From Devosia equisanguinis (GTDB lineage Bacteria > Pseudomonadota > Alphaproteobacteria > Rhizobiales > Hyphomicrobiaceae): a stretch of DNA of 54,721 nucleotides. Numbering within the stretch: the first letter of the stretch is position 1; each line of letters opens with the position of its first letter. The notes under the pieces were generated by a model. It saw nothing but the letters and a program-made list of their open reading frames with translations, was not told the origin of the DNA and searched no databases. Shown here in pieces: positions 39,485-49,191 of the stretch. The translations under genes and the position numbers were made by a program. The DNA is taken from contig CAMDBL010000005.1 of assembly GCA_945889015.1 (NCBI GenBank), forward strand, positions 1 through 54,721, read 5' to 3'.

Positions 39485-39907
39485 ATGACGCGCAGAGCCA
39501 CTCGGCTTTTCCTTCCCGCCCTGGCCTCTCTCACGATCATCGCCGCGGCCTGCCTCGCCGGCACGCCTGCGAGTGCCCAACGCGCGTCGGGGCTCGAGGG
39601 GAGCTGGAGCGGCAGCGGTCGCGTGGTGCTGCCGTCCGGAGATACGGAGCGCGCGCGCTGCCGGGTGACGTTCCGCAAGCAGTCGCGCTCCAGCTACGCC
39701 ATGACCGCCACCTGCGCCACGCCCTCAGCGAAGGCCTCGCAGACCGGCAGCATTCGGCTCGTGGCGGGCTCGACCTATGCCGGCCGGTTCTACAATGCGG
39801 AGTACGACGTCTCCGGCAGCGTGCGCCTCACCAAACGCGGCAGCCGCATCACCGCGGCGCTCAACGGCACCAACGGCGCTTCAGCCGTGATGACCTTGGG
39901 ACGCTGA
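39485..39907 (+). CDS. Secreted hypothetical protein
   Basis: MTRRATRLFLPALASLTIIAAACLAGTPASAQ signal peptide; GSWSGSGRVVLPSGDTERARCRVTF. Confidence 0.75.
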   Translation: MTRRATRLFLPALASLTIIAAACLAGTPASAQRASGLEGSWSGSGRVVLPSGDTERARCRVTFRKQSRSSYAMTATCATPSAKASQTGSIRLVAGSTYAGRFYNAEYDVSGSVRLTKRGSRITAALNGTNGASAVMTLGR

Positions 39908-39981
39908 CCCCGCGCGGCTCTTGACGCTGCCCGCGCACGGTCCTACCGGTCGAAGAAGCAAGATCCGACCGGAGGGAACCC

Positions 39982-40917
39982 ATGGCCGCGCCGCATCGCA
40001 TCGACGTGCATCATCATTTCGCGCCACCGGCCTGGCTCGCCGAGGTGCGTGGACGTGACCTCCTCAACAAGAATGCCGCCGACTGGACGCTGGAGCGCTC
40101 GCTCGAGGACATGGACAAGACCGGCGTCGCCTCGTCGGTTCTCTCCATCACCAACCCCGGCCTGTGGTTCGGCGACGCGGCGGTGACGACGCGGATCTCG
40201 CGCGCCTGCAACGAGTACGGCGCCGCCCTCGTCCAGAAGCATCCCGACCGCTTCGGATTGTTCGCTGCCCTGCCGATGCCCGACCCGGACGCCGCGCTGC
40301 GCGAGATCGAGTACGCCTACGACGTGCTGAAAGCCGACGGCATGCACCTGTTCACCAGCTACGGCGACATCTGGCTCGGCAACGCGAAGTTCGAGCCGGT
40401 GATGGCCGAACTCAACCGCCGCAAGGCGATCGTGCACGTGCACCCGACGCTGGCCGACTGCTGCAAGAACCTGATCCCGGACGTGCAGCCGAGCATTCTG
40501 GAGTACGGCACTGATACGACGAGGGCGATGCTCGGCATCCTGTTCTCGGGCCAGGCCGTGCGCTATCCCGACATCACGTTCATTTGGAGCCATGCCGGCG
40601 GCACCGCGCCGTTCCTCGCCGGACGCATCGAGTCGCTGCTCCGCTCCCTGAAGGAGCGCGAGACGCGGCTGCCGAAGGGCGCGATCCACGAGATGAAGCG
40701 CTTCTACTACGACATCGCCGGCGCCAGCTCAAAGCCGACGCTGTCGTGCCTGACGCAGATCGTGGCGGTGAGCCAGGTTCTGTATGGCACCGATTTCCCC
40801 TCCGCCGGTCCGAGCCTGCCGGTGCTGAACGAGCTGCTCGGCTGCGACTTCTCGGCCGCCGACCTCCGTGCCATCGAGCGCGACAACGCCGTGCGCCTGC
40901 TGCCGCGACTGGGTTGA
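39982..40917 (+). CDS. Amidohydrolase family protein (ACMSD-like)
   Basis: RIDVHHHFAPPAWL, ITFIWSHAGGTAPFLAGRI, VLYGTDFPSAGPSLP metal-ligand motifs. Confidence 0.92.
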   Translation: MAAPHRIDVHHHFAPPAWLAEVRGRDLLNKNAADWTLERSLEDMDKTGVASSVLSITNPGLWFGDAAVTTRISRACNEYGAALVQKHPDRFGLFAALPMPDPDAALREIEYAYDVLKADGMHLFTSYGDIWLGNAKFEPVMAELNRRKAIVHVHPTLADCCKNLIPDVQPSILEYGTDTTRAMLGILFSGQAVRYPDITFIWSHAGGTAPFLAGRIESLLRSLKERETRLPKGAIHEMKRFYYDIAGASSKPTLSCLTQIVAVSQVLYGTDFPSAGPSLPVLNELLGCDFSAADLRAIERDNAVRLLPRLG

Positions 40918-41015
40918 AATCCGTGGGTGGCCGTCTGAAACGCTGTCGTAGGTCGGAGCGAGGGCACCCTTGCCCCGAGGTCCGACGAGCCCGGTGATGC
41001 CTCGGAGACGTCCTC

Positions 41016-41846
41016 ATGCCGCCAGCCGCAGAAACCTCCGTCATCAGCCATTATGGCACTCCCGGGTTGGTCGAACGGGTGATCCGTGCCGTCGACGAGG
41101 CGTGCGGTGCGGGGCCTATCGATCCCAAGGCGCTCTCGGCCATCGACGAGTTCCACGTCGGCGGTCGGGCGGCGACCGCTTACGTGATCGCCACGCTCGG
41201 CCTGACGCCTGACATGGCCGTGCTCGACATCGGCTGCGGGCTCGGTGGTGTCGCGCGCTATCTCGCAAAGGCGTGCGGATGCCGGGTCGCCGGGATCGAT
41301 CTGACACCGGAATATATCGAGATCGCACGCGCGCTGAACGAGCGCACGGGGCTCGCCGATCGCATGGAGATGGTCACCGGCAGCGCGCTCGACCTGCCAT
41401 GGCCGGATCGGCATTTCGACGCGGCTGTCACCTTCCACGTCGCCATGAATATCGAAGATCGCGACCGAATGTACGCGGAGGCCTACCGCGTGCTGAAGCC
41501 CGGTGGCGTCCTCGCCGTCTACGACATCACCAAGGGGCCGACGGAGGGCCTGCGCTATCCCGTGCCGTGGGCCGAGACGGCGGCGACGAGCTTCCTGGTG
41601 ACGCCGACGGAGACGCGCCGGCTCGTCGAGGCTGCGGGTTTTCAGATCGTGACGGAGGAGGATCGCCGCGCCGTGGCGATGGAGCATCACCGCTCCCGCG
41701 TGGCGGCGCTCTCCACGGCCGGTCCCCCGGTGCTCGGCATGCACTTGCTGCAGGGGACGACGATGAAGCAGAAGTCCCAAAACATGATCGCGATGCTGGA
41801 GGGCGGCCAGATCACCATCACGCTGCTGGTGGGGCGGCGGGTGTGA
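41016..41846 (+). CDS. Class I SAM-dependent methyltransferase
   Basis: MAVLDIGCGLGGVARYLAKACGCRVAGIDLTPEYIEIARALNERTGL. Confidence 0.92.
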   Translation: MPPAAETSVISHYGTPGLVERVIRAVDEACGAGPIDPKALSAIDEFHVGGRAATAYVIATLGLTPDMAVLDIGCGLGGVARYLAKACGCRVAGIDLTPEYIEIARALNERTGLADRMEMVTGSALDLPWPDRHFDAAVTFHVAMNIEDRDRMYAEAYRVLKPGGVLAVYDITKGPTEGLRYPVPWAETAATSFLVTPTETRRLVEAAGFQIVTEEDRRAVAMEHHRSRVAALSTAGPPVLGMHLLQGTTMKQKSQNMIAMLEGGQITITLLVGRRV

Positions 41847-41950
41847 TCCAACAACCTCTTTCGGACCTGCTTCGGCTGACCTTGCCAGCGCATGGCCGGC
41901 CGTCGTCGTCCCGTCTACAGTGAAGTCTGATTTGGAGCGGTGGGGGGATT

Positions 41951-42877
41951 ATGGACGTTTATGTGGCCTTGTTGCTGGGGCTGGCGTGCGCGGGCAGTGG
42001 CGGTGAGCTGTTCGTCAAAGGCACCGTCGGCCTCGCCCGCGCCGCGCGCATCTCGCCCGGCGTCATCGCCGCAACCGTCGCGGCGTTCGCGACGTCGAGC
42101 CCCGAGCTCACCGTCGCGATCAGCTCGGCCCTCGACGGAACCCCCGAAATCTCACTCGGTGATGCGCTCGGCAGTAACGTCGTCAACGTCGCCGTCATCC
42201 TGGCCGTCGCCCTGTTGATCGCACCCATCCAAGCCTCGCGCGGCAGTCTGCGCCGCGATTTTCCCGTCGCCCTGATCGTTCCCGTCATTCTTGCGGTGTT
42301 GCTGATCGACGGACGCCTGTCCCGGCTCGATGCCGTGGTTATGTTGGGTGGTTTCGGGGCTTGGCTGCTGGCCGTCATCCACGAGGTGCGCAAGGAACGC
42401 TCCTCGGCCGCCGAGGTCCTGGGCGACACCACTTCCATGCGCGCCATGATCGATGGAGGGCTGGGGCTCGCCTTGTTGATCGCGGCGGGGAAGCTCATCG
42501 TCTTCGGCGCGACGGGGATCGCGAAAACTTACGGCCTCAGCGAGTTCGTCATCGGAGCAACCATCGTCGCGGTCGGAACCTCGGTACCCGAGCTGGCGAC
42601 CGCGATCATCTCCCGCATGCGCGGACACGACGAGGTCGGGCTCGGCACCATCCTCGGCAGCAACATCTTCAACGGCCTGTTCATCGTCGGCGTGGCAGCG
42701 TCCATCGCGCCGATCGAGGTGCCGTTTCGAACGGCGGCACCGGCTCTGTTGCTGGGCCTTGCCGCCGTGGCCATGACCTATCCGCCCAAGAGCGGCGTCA
42801 TCGATCGCTGGCGGGGAGGGATATTGCTCGGGATCTACGCGGCCTATCTCGTCGCGGTGTTCCAGACCGGCGGCTAG
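41951..42877 (+). CDS. Sodium/calcium exchanger family antiporter (YrbG-like)
   Basis: Two inverted alpha repeats: AATVAAFATSSPELTVAISSALDGTPEISLGDALGSNVVNVAVIL and GATIVAVGTSVPELATAIISRMRGHDEVGLGTILGSNIFNGLFIVG. Confidence 0.93.
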   Translation: MDVYVALLLGLACAGSGGELFVKGTVGLARAARISPGVIAATVAAFATSSPELTVAISSALDGTPEISLGDALGSNVVNVAVILAVALLIAPIQASRGSLRRDFPVALIVPVILAVLLIDGRLSRLDAVVMLGGFGAWLLAVIHEVRKERSSAAEVLGDTTSMRAMIDGGLGLALLIAAGKLIVFGATGIAKTYGLSEFVIGATIVAVGTSVPELATAIISRMRGHDEVGLGTILGSNIFNGLFIVGVAASIAPIEVPFRTAAPALLLGLAAVAMTYPPKSGVIDRWRGGILLGIYAAYLVAVFQTGG

Positions 42878-42901
42878 TGCGCGGCGGTGGATGGGCGCGG
42901 C

Positions 42902-43885
42902 TCACGGCTCCACCACCACCGTTCCGGCCTTGCCGCCCTGCTCGACCAGCTCGTGTGCGGCGGCCGTCTCCTCGAGCGTGAAGCGGGCCGCGACTGGCAG
43001 CATGCGGCGGCCCGAGGTCAGCCACGCCGTGATGTCGGTCTGTGCGCGCTTGCGGGCGGCGTGCGGGTGGGTCGCCAGATAGACGCCCTGGAAGGTCAAG
43101 TTGCGACGGATCAGGGCGTAGATCGGCACCGTCGGCTCGCGCGCCCCGGCCGAGGCGTAGGCCGCGATCGAGCCATTGTCGCGCACGCATGCCAGCGTGG
43201 CGGCGAGGTTTCCCCCCGCATCGACCTCGACGGCATGATCGACGCCGGCCCCGTCGGTGATCGCCATGACCCGGACGGCGACATCCTCTCGCTTGTAGTC
43301 GATCACCGCGTCGGCGCCGCCGGCCCTCGCCTTCTCGGCCTTGTCCTCCGAGCTGACGGTCGCGATGACGCGGGCGCCGGCCCATTTGGCGAGCTGCACC
43401 GCATAGTGGCCGACCGCGCCCGCGCCGCCCGTCACCAGCACCGTGCGGCCCTGCACGGGGCCAGCCGCGAGCAAGCAGCAATGCGCGGTCATGCAGGGAA
43501 TGCCGAGCGTCGCCCCTTCCGCGAACGAGACGCCGTCGGGCAACACGGTGACGAGGTCGGCCGACAGCGTGATGTACTCCGCCGCGGTGCCGAACGCGCG
43601 CCCGCCGCGCTGGCCGTTGTAGAGCCAGACCCGCTTACCGACGAGCGCGGCCGACACGCCGGGGCCGACCTTGTCGACGAGGCCAGCGCCGTCGCTGTTG
43701 GGAATGACGCGCGGATGGGCGATCGCGGCGTTGGTCCCGGCCCGCCAATAGGTGTCGGCGGGGTTGACGCCCGATGCCTTGAGCCGCACCCGCACCTCGC
43801 CGAGGCCGGGCTCGGGATCGGGCATCTCGCCGACCACCAGCACGTCGCGTGCGGCGCCGTTCCGCTCGTACCAGACTGCGCGCAT
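42902..43885 (-). CDS. MDR family NADPH:quinone reductase (paralogue of 13737-14714)
   Basis: [50 protein letters not shown]...[23 protein letters not shown]. Confidence 0.92.
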   Translation of the reverse strand: MRAVWYERNGAARDVLVVGEMPDPEPGLGEVRVRLKASGVNPADTYWRAGTNAAIAHPRVIPNSDGAGLVDKVGPGVSAALVGKRVWLYNGQRGGRAFGTAAEYITLSADLVTVLPDGVSFAEGATLGIPCMTAHCCLLAAGPVQGRTVLVTGGAGAVGHYAVQLAKWAGARVIATVSSEDKAEKARAGGADAVIDYKREDVAVRVMAITDGAGVDHAVEVDAGGNLAATLACVRDNGSIAAYASAGAREPTVPIYALIRRNLTFQGVYLATHPHAARKRAQTDITAWLTSGRRMLPVAARFTLEETAAAHELVEQGGKAGTVVVEP

Positions 43886-44086
43886 CACCCTCTCCTGTCG
43901 TTGCCGGATCGATCTGCGATAGCATCTCGGGCCGGCACCCTCAAACGGTGCATCGGGCATTGCTGCCCACCGGGGCGACGGTGGCGACGCGCGGCGGATC
44001 GCTGTAAAGGAGAAACCGGAAACGCTGGCACCGCAGCTGTCGGCGGCCGGCTCCCCCTCGAACCTTTCGCAAGCGAGACCGACGCC

Positions 44087-45337
44087 ATGGCCAGCTCCGC
44101 GCACAAGTCCCCGTTCGCTCCCGCCAAGCTGGCGCGGCTCCCCGCCATCGACGGTGTAACGTTCGCTACCGCCGAGGCCGGCATCAAGTACAAGAACCGC
44201 ACCGACCTGATGGTGGCCGTGATGGCGCCAGGCACCGTCGCGGCCGGCGTGCTGACCCAGTCGAAGACCCGCTCGGCGCCGGTCGACCATTGCGCGGCGA
44301 GCCTTTCTGCCGGCGGCACCGCCCGCATCCTCGTCGTCAACTCGGGCAACTCCAACGCTTTCACCGGTGCCAAGGGCCGCCAGGCCGTCGAGACTACGGT
44401 GAGCGCCGCCGCGACCGCCGCGGACTGCCGCCCCGCCGACGTCTACGTCGCCTCGACCGGGGTGATCGGCGAGCCGATGGACGCGGGCAAGTTCGCGCCG
44501 CTGCTCACCGGCATGGCCAAGGACGCCAAGCCCGACATGTTCGAGCCTGCGGCGCGCGCCATCATGACCACCGACACCTATCCCAAGCTCGTCACGCGGA
44601 CGGTCGAGATCGGCGCGACCAAGGTGACGATCAACGGCTTCTGCAAGGGCGCCGGCATGATCGCGCCGGACATGGCGACGATGCTGTGCTTCATGTTCAC
44701 GGATGCCGCCATCGCTCAGCCCGTGCTGCAACGGCTGGTCTCCGCCCACACAAAGACCACGTTCAACTGCATGACGGTCGACGGCGACACCTCGACCAGC
44801 GACACCTGCCTGCTGTTCGCGACGGGTACGGCGGCCAAGCGCGGGCAGGCGCCGGTGACTGACGCGGCCGATCCGAGACTCGCCGGATTCGAGGCGGCGC
44901 TGCATGACATGATGCGCGAGCTCGCCATCCAGATCGCGAAGGACGGCGAGGGGCTTTCCAAGTTCGTCACCTTCGAGGTGGCCGGTGCCGAGGACTGGGC
45001 CGCCGCCCGGCGGATCGCGCTCGCCTGCGCCAACTCGCCGATCCTGAAGACCGCGATCGCGGGCGAGGATCCGAACTGGGGCCGCGTCGTCATGGCGGTC
45101 GGCAAATCGGGTGAGGCGGCCGATCGCGACAGGCTCTCGATCTGGTTTGGTGATCACATCGTCGCGCGCAACGGCGAGCGCGCGGCCGAGTATGTGGAGA
45201 AGACGGTCGCGGAATACATGAAAGGCCGCGACATCGTCATCCGCGTCGATGTCGGAGTCGGAGCGGGCAAGGCGACGGTGTGGACCTGCGACCTGACCCA
45301 CGACTACGTCTCGATCAACGCCGATTACCGCAGCTGA
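44087..45337 (+). CDS. argJ: Bifunctional glutamate N-acetyltransferase / amino-acid acetyltransferase
   Basis: [40 protein letters not shown] (cleavage Thr), [13 protein letters not shown]. Confidence 0.95.
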   Translation: MASSAHKSPFAPAKLARLPAIDGVTFATAEAGIKYKNRTDLMVAVMAPGTVAAGVLTQSKTRSAPVDHCAASLSAGGTARILVVNSGNSNAFTGAKGRQAVETTVSAAATAADCRPADVYVASTGVIGEPMDAGKFAPLLTGMAKDAKPDMFEPAARAIMTTDTYPKLVTRTVEIGATKVTINGFCKGAGMIAPDMATMLCFMFTDAAIAQPVLQRLVSAHTKTTFNCMTVDGDTSTSDTCLLFATGTAAKRGQAPVTDAADPRLAGFEAALHDMMRELAIQIAKDGEGLSKFVTFEVAGAEDWAAARRIALACANSPILKTAIAGEDPNWGRVVMAVGKSGEAADRDRLSIWFGDHIVARNGERAAEYVEKTVAEYMKGRDIVIRVDVGVGAGKATVWTCDLTHDYVSINADYRS

Positions 45338-45351
45338 GGACGGCGACCGGC

Positions 45352-46848
45352 ATGGCCTCGCACATCCTCGCCATCGACCAGGGCACCACCTCCTCGCGCG
45401 CGCTGGTGTTCGACGCTGAGCTGAACGTCGTCGCCAGCGCCCAGCAGGAGTTCCAGCAGCACTATCCGCAGCCGGGCTGGGTGGAGCACGATCCCGACGA
45501 CATTTGGCGGACGGTGTTGGCGACGGCGCGGGCAGCTCTTGCCGACGCTGGGCTAGGCGCTGCCGAGATCGCGGGTATCGGCATCACCAACCAGCGCGAG
45601 ACGACGCTGGTCTGGGATCGCGGGACCGGCCAGCCGATCCATCGCGCCATCGTCTGGCAGGACCGCCGGACCGCTGAGGTCTGCGCGAGGTTGAAGGCGG
45701 AGGGGCACGAGGCCGCCGTCTCCGCGCGCACCGGCCTGCTTCTCGACCCCTATTTCTCCGCCACCAAGATTGCCTGGATGCTAGACGCCGTGCCGGGCAC
45801 GCGCCAGCGGGCGGAACGGGGTGAACTCGCCTTCGGCACGGTCGACACCTACCTGTTGTGGCGCCTCACGGGGGGCAAGGTGCACGCCACCGACGCCACC
45901 AACGCCTCGCGCACCCTGCTCTACGATATCCGCGCCAACACCTGGAGCGACGGCCTGTGCCACTTGTTCCGCGTGCCGCGCGCGCTGCTGCCTGAAGTCC
46001 GCGACTGCGCCTCCGAGTATGGCCGATCGCTGCCCGAGTTGCTGGGTGCGGCGATCCCGATCCGGGGCATCGCCGGCGATCAGCAGGCGGCCCTCGTCGG
46101 CCAGGCCTGCTTTGCGCCGGGCATGATGAAGTCGACCTACGGCACGGGATGTTTCGCCGTGCTCAACACCGGCGACACCCCGGTCGCCTCCAAGCACCGG
46201 CTGCTGACCACCATCGGCTACCGCTTGGCCGGCAGGACGACCTACGCGCTCGAGGGCTCGATCTTCGTCGCCGGCGCCGCCGTGCAATGGCTGCGCGACG
46301 GCCTGCAGATCGTTGCCAGCGCGGCCGAGACGGGCGCGATGGCGGCCGCCTCCGACGAGGCGCAGGACGTGGTGCTGGTGCCGGCCTTCACTGGCCTCGG
46401 CGCACCGCATTGGGATGCGGAGGCGCGCGGCGCGATCTACGGGCTGACGCGCGGCACGGGCCGCAACGAACTGGTGCGGGCGGCGCTGGAGAGCGTTTGC
46501 TTTCAGACCGAGGATCTGATCGCGTCCATGCGCGGGGATTGGCCGGGCATGGGGCAGGCCGTGTTGCGCGTCGACGGCGGCATGGTGGCCTCGGACTGGA
46601 CCATGCAGCGGCTCGCCGACATCGTCGATGCCCCGATCGACCGGCCGAAGATGCTCGAGACGACAGCGCTGGGGGCGGGTTATCTCGCTGGACTGCAGGC
46701 GGGACTCTATCCCGTGCCCGAGGATTTCTCGGCCCGCTGGCGGATCGAGCGCCGTTTCACTCCGGGGATGAGGCCGGACCTGCGCACACGCAAGATCGCC
46801 GCTTGGCGCGATGCCGTCCGCAGGACGCTGACGGCGGCAGGGACGTGA
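45352..46848 (+). CDS. glpK: Glycerol kinase
   Basis: [82 protein letters not shown]. Confidence 0.95.
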   Translation: MASHILAIDQGTTSSRALVFDAELNVVASAQQEFQQHYPQPGWVEHDPDDIWRTVLATARAALADAGLGAAEIAGIGITNQRETTLVWDRGTGQPIHRAIVWQDRRTAEVCARLKAEGHEAAVSARTGLLLDPYFSATKIAWMLDAVPGTRQRAERGELAFGTVDTYLLWRLTGGKVHATDATNASRTLLYDIRANTWSDGLCHLFRVPRALLPEVRDCASEYGRSLPELLGAAIPIRGIAGDQQAALVGQACFAPGMMKSTYGTGCFAVLNTGDTPVASKHRLLTTIGYRLAGRTTYALEGSIFVAGAAVQWLRDGLQIVASAAETGAMAAASDEAQDVVLVPAFTGLGAPHWDAEARGAIYGLTRGTGRNELVRAALESVCFQTEDLIASMRGDWPGMGQAVLRVDGGMVASDWTMQRLADIVDAPIDRPKMLETTALGAGYLAGLQAGLYPVPEDFSARWRIERRFTPGMRPDLRTRKIAAWRDAVRRTLTAAGT

Positions 46849-46853
46849 GGCCG

Positions 46854-46880
46854 CTGGACAACGCTGTCACTTTTGTCCAG
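46854..46880 (+). terminator. Hairpin after glpK (candidate terminator)
   Basis: ctggacaa-cgctgtcactt-ttgtccag, perfect 8-bp stem, no U tract. Confidence 0.35.
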
Positions 46881-47048
46881 CAGGTCACTGTTGCTGCGTG
46901 TGCAGAACGGTGGATAACCACGGTTTGTGGTAGAATGGCCACGGTGGTCTGTCTCCGGACGGCAGGCGGTGGACCGCCGGTGAGCACCGGAGTACGTTCC
47001 GCATCGTTATGATTTCCGGTCGAGCCGCCTGATTCGGGGAGTGGCGAC

Positions 47049-49007
47049 ATGCGAAGAATGGGCATTGCTCTGGCGGCGCTTCTCGCAGCGGTGCTCCCCG
47101 TGCGTGCCCAATCCGATTGGGCGCAGGATATTTTCCGTAGCTTGCAGAGCAAGCCGCCCTTGGACGCCGCCGAGCCCGGTGCGAAGGCGCGCTCACCCAC
47201 CGGCAAGCCAACGCGAACTGCGCGAGGCGCCAGAGCCGATGATACGGAGGACGATCAGGACGCGGCCGCCGGCGCCAAGAAGGAAAACGTGTGGGTGCGG
47301 CCCGATCTGCCGCCTGGCAAGGGCCAATGGCAGTGGCGTATCCTGAAGGCTGAATGGTCGGAGGAGGATACGCGAGGCTTCGAGGCGTTCATCACCGCGA
47401 TTGGCGAGAGCGAATGCAAGACGGTGCATGAGTGCATCACCTCGTCCGCATCCAATCCGAACTATCACGCGACCAACCCGCCCTACACCGAGTTCCGCGC
47501 CGATTGCGCCGATCTGCCGGGCTTCTTGCGCGGCTACTTCGCCTGGAAGAACGGTCTGCCGTTCTCGTTTTCCATCAAGTACGGCGCGCATCCACGTGCC
47601 ACCGGCAATAAGAACGGCATCACCGGCAACCAGATCACCGAACGCTTCGACATCGTAGGCCCAGGTCCCGATGGCCGCCGGGCCTTGCCAGTGATCGGTC
47701 AGTATGTCTCGACCGAGCATTTCCGCGTGCCGCCGGCCTATGCCGGCAAGCTGCTGCCCGATTATTATCCGGTGAAGCTCACCCGTGAGAGCATCCGAGC
47801 GGGCACCGTCATCTTCGATCCCGACGGGCACGTCGCGGTGGTCTACAAGGTGTCGGACGACGGTCTCATCCATTACATCGACGCTCACCCCGACAACTCG
47901 CTGACGCGGGGCATCTACGGGCGGGATTTTGCCCGCGCGCTGCCCGAGATGGGCGCCGGGTTCAAGCGCTGGCGTCCGCAGAGGCTGGTCGGGGCCAAGC
48001 GCGGTGGTGACGGTCAGCTCGTCGGCGGGCGGATCGAACTCAGCTCGGACAGCTCCCTCGCCGACTGGTCGGACGAGCAATATTACGGCACCGCGACGCC
48101 GCGTTCTCGGGTTTGGAGCGACGGCAAGTTTCCGGTGTCGAGCGGCAGCGAGGCTGACTACTACGACTACCTGCGCCTCAGCCTCGCGGGACCGGACTTC
48201 AAGTACAAGCCGCTGGAGGAGACGCGGACCCGCATCCGCTCGTTGTGCGACGATCTCAAGGAGCGGGTGGAGGCCGTCGATCTCGCGGTCAAAGCCGGCT
48301 ATCCGCGCAAGCCGCAGCCGTCGAAGTTGCCACCGAACATCTACTCCACTACCGGCGACTGGGAGATCTATTCCACGCCCTCCCGGGACGCCCGGCTCAA
48401 GACCTCGTTCGAGGAATTGCGCGACGAGGTGCTGCGGTTCATCCTGATGAGCGGCCAAGACAACACGCTGCTGGACTATTCGGGCAAGGATCTCAGGGCC
48501 GAGCTGCGGCACGTCTACGACAAGGAAGCCAGTGCCTGCACGATCACCTACGTTCAGACAGGCGGGATCAGTCGCTCGTTCGGTTTCACCGAGGCCATGC
48601 GGCGGCTGTTCCACATGTCGTTCGATCCGTATCACTGCGTCGAGCTGAGGTGGGGCGCGACAACGGTCGAGGAGCTGAGAACCTGCCCGGACGGCGCCGA
48701 GAAACGTGCCTGGTACAAGGCCCAGGCCCGGCTGCGCAACCAGCTGACGCGCACTTATGGCGAGCCGATGGGCTGGACGCTCGCCCAGTTGCAGAACCCG
48801 CAAGTCGATATCGGTATCGCCGAGGTTCCCGACGTCGATGTCGAGAAGGTGCTGGACGGTATCGTGGAGCCCGGGCCGGTCGCAGGCGGGGAGACGGCGG
48901 GTGTGACCCCGGGTCGCAATCGGCGTGGCGGCGCCCGTGCCGGTCAGCCGGCGCCTAGACGCGGGACGACCGAGCGAATGCTGGTTCCGGCGGGCCACAG
49001 GCCTTGA
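47049..49007 (+). CDS. Secreted protein of unknown function, possible Cys/His (NlpC/P60- or papain-like) N-terminal half
   Basis: 652 aa; signal peptide MRRMGIALAALLAAVLPVRAQS; FRADCADLPGFLRGYFAWKNGLPF ... GTVIFDPDGHVAVVYKVSDDGLIHYIDAHPDNS. Confidence 0.75.
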   Translation: MRRMGIALAALLAAVLPVRAQSDWAQDIFRSLQSKPPLDAAEPGAKARSPTGKPTRTARGARADDTEDDQDAAAGAKKENVWVRPDLPPGKGQWQWRILKAEWSEEDTRGFEAFITAIGESECKTVHECITSSASNPNYHATNPPYTEFRADCADLPGFLRGYFAWKNGLPFSFSIKYGAHPRATGNKNGITGNQITERFDIVGPGPDGRRALPVIGQYVSTEHFRVPPAYAGKLLPDYYPVKLTRESIRAGTVIFDPDGHVAVVYKVSDDGLIHYIDAHPDNSLTRGIYGRDFARALPEMGAGFKRWRPQRLVGAKRGGDGQLVGGRIELSSDSSLADWSDEQYYGTATPRSRVWSDGKFPVSSGSEADYYDYLRLSLAGPDFKYKPLEETRTRIRSLCDDLKERVEAVDLAVKAGYPRKPQPSKLPPNIYSTTGDWEIYSTPSRDARLKTSFEELRDEVLRFILMSGQDNTLLDYSGKDLRAELRHVYDKEASACTITYVQTGGISRSFGFTEAMRRLFHMSFDPYHCVELRWGATTVEELRTCPDGAEKRAWYKAQARLRNQLTRTYGEPMGWTLAQLQNPQVDIGIAEVPDVDVEKVLDGIVEPGPVAGGETAGVTPGRNRRGGARAGQPAPRRGTTERMLVPAGHRP

Positions 49008-49191
49008 GCCGATTTTTGATCGCAGGAGCCCGCAATCTTGTAGCTGCCATACGGATGTGTCAGTGCGTCGGGGTTGGTGAGTCTGCCCGCAGTCGAGTTT
49101 CGATCGCCGCGCCACCGACGGTATCTTGACCACTTCGAGGTCGTGGCCCGCGGTGGCCACATCCATGTGATGCCACGCGAGACCGGACGCA

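Noticed and set aside
42887-44086. N-terminal extension of the argJ ORF (816 aa)
   Set aside because: The extension is antisense to the quinone reductase; ArgJ homology starts at [15 protein letters not shown] (44087).
42902-45301. 799-aa - strand ORF spanning argJ antisense
   Set aside because: Only the C-terminal 327 aa (quinone reductase) is real; the N-terminal part is antisense to argJ.
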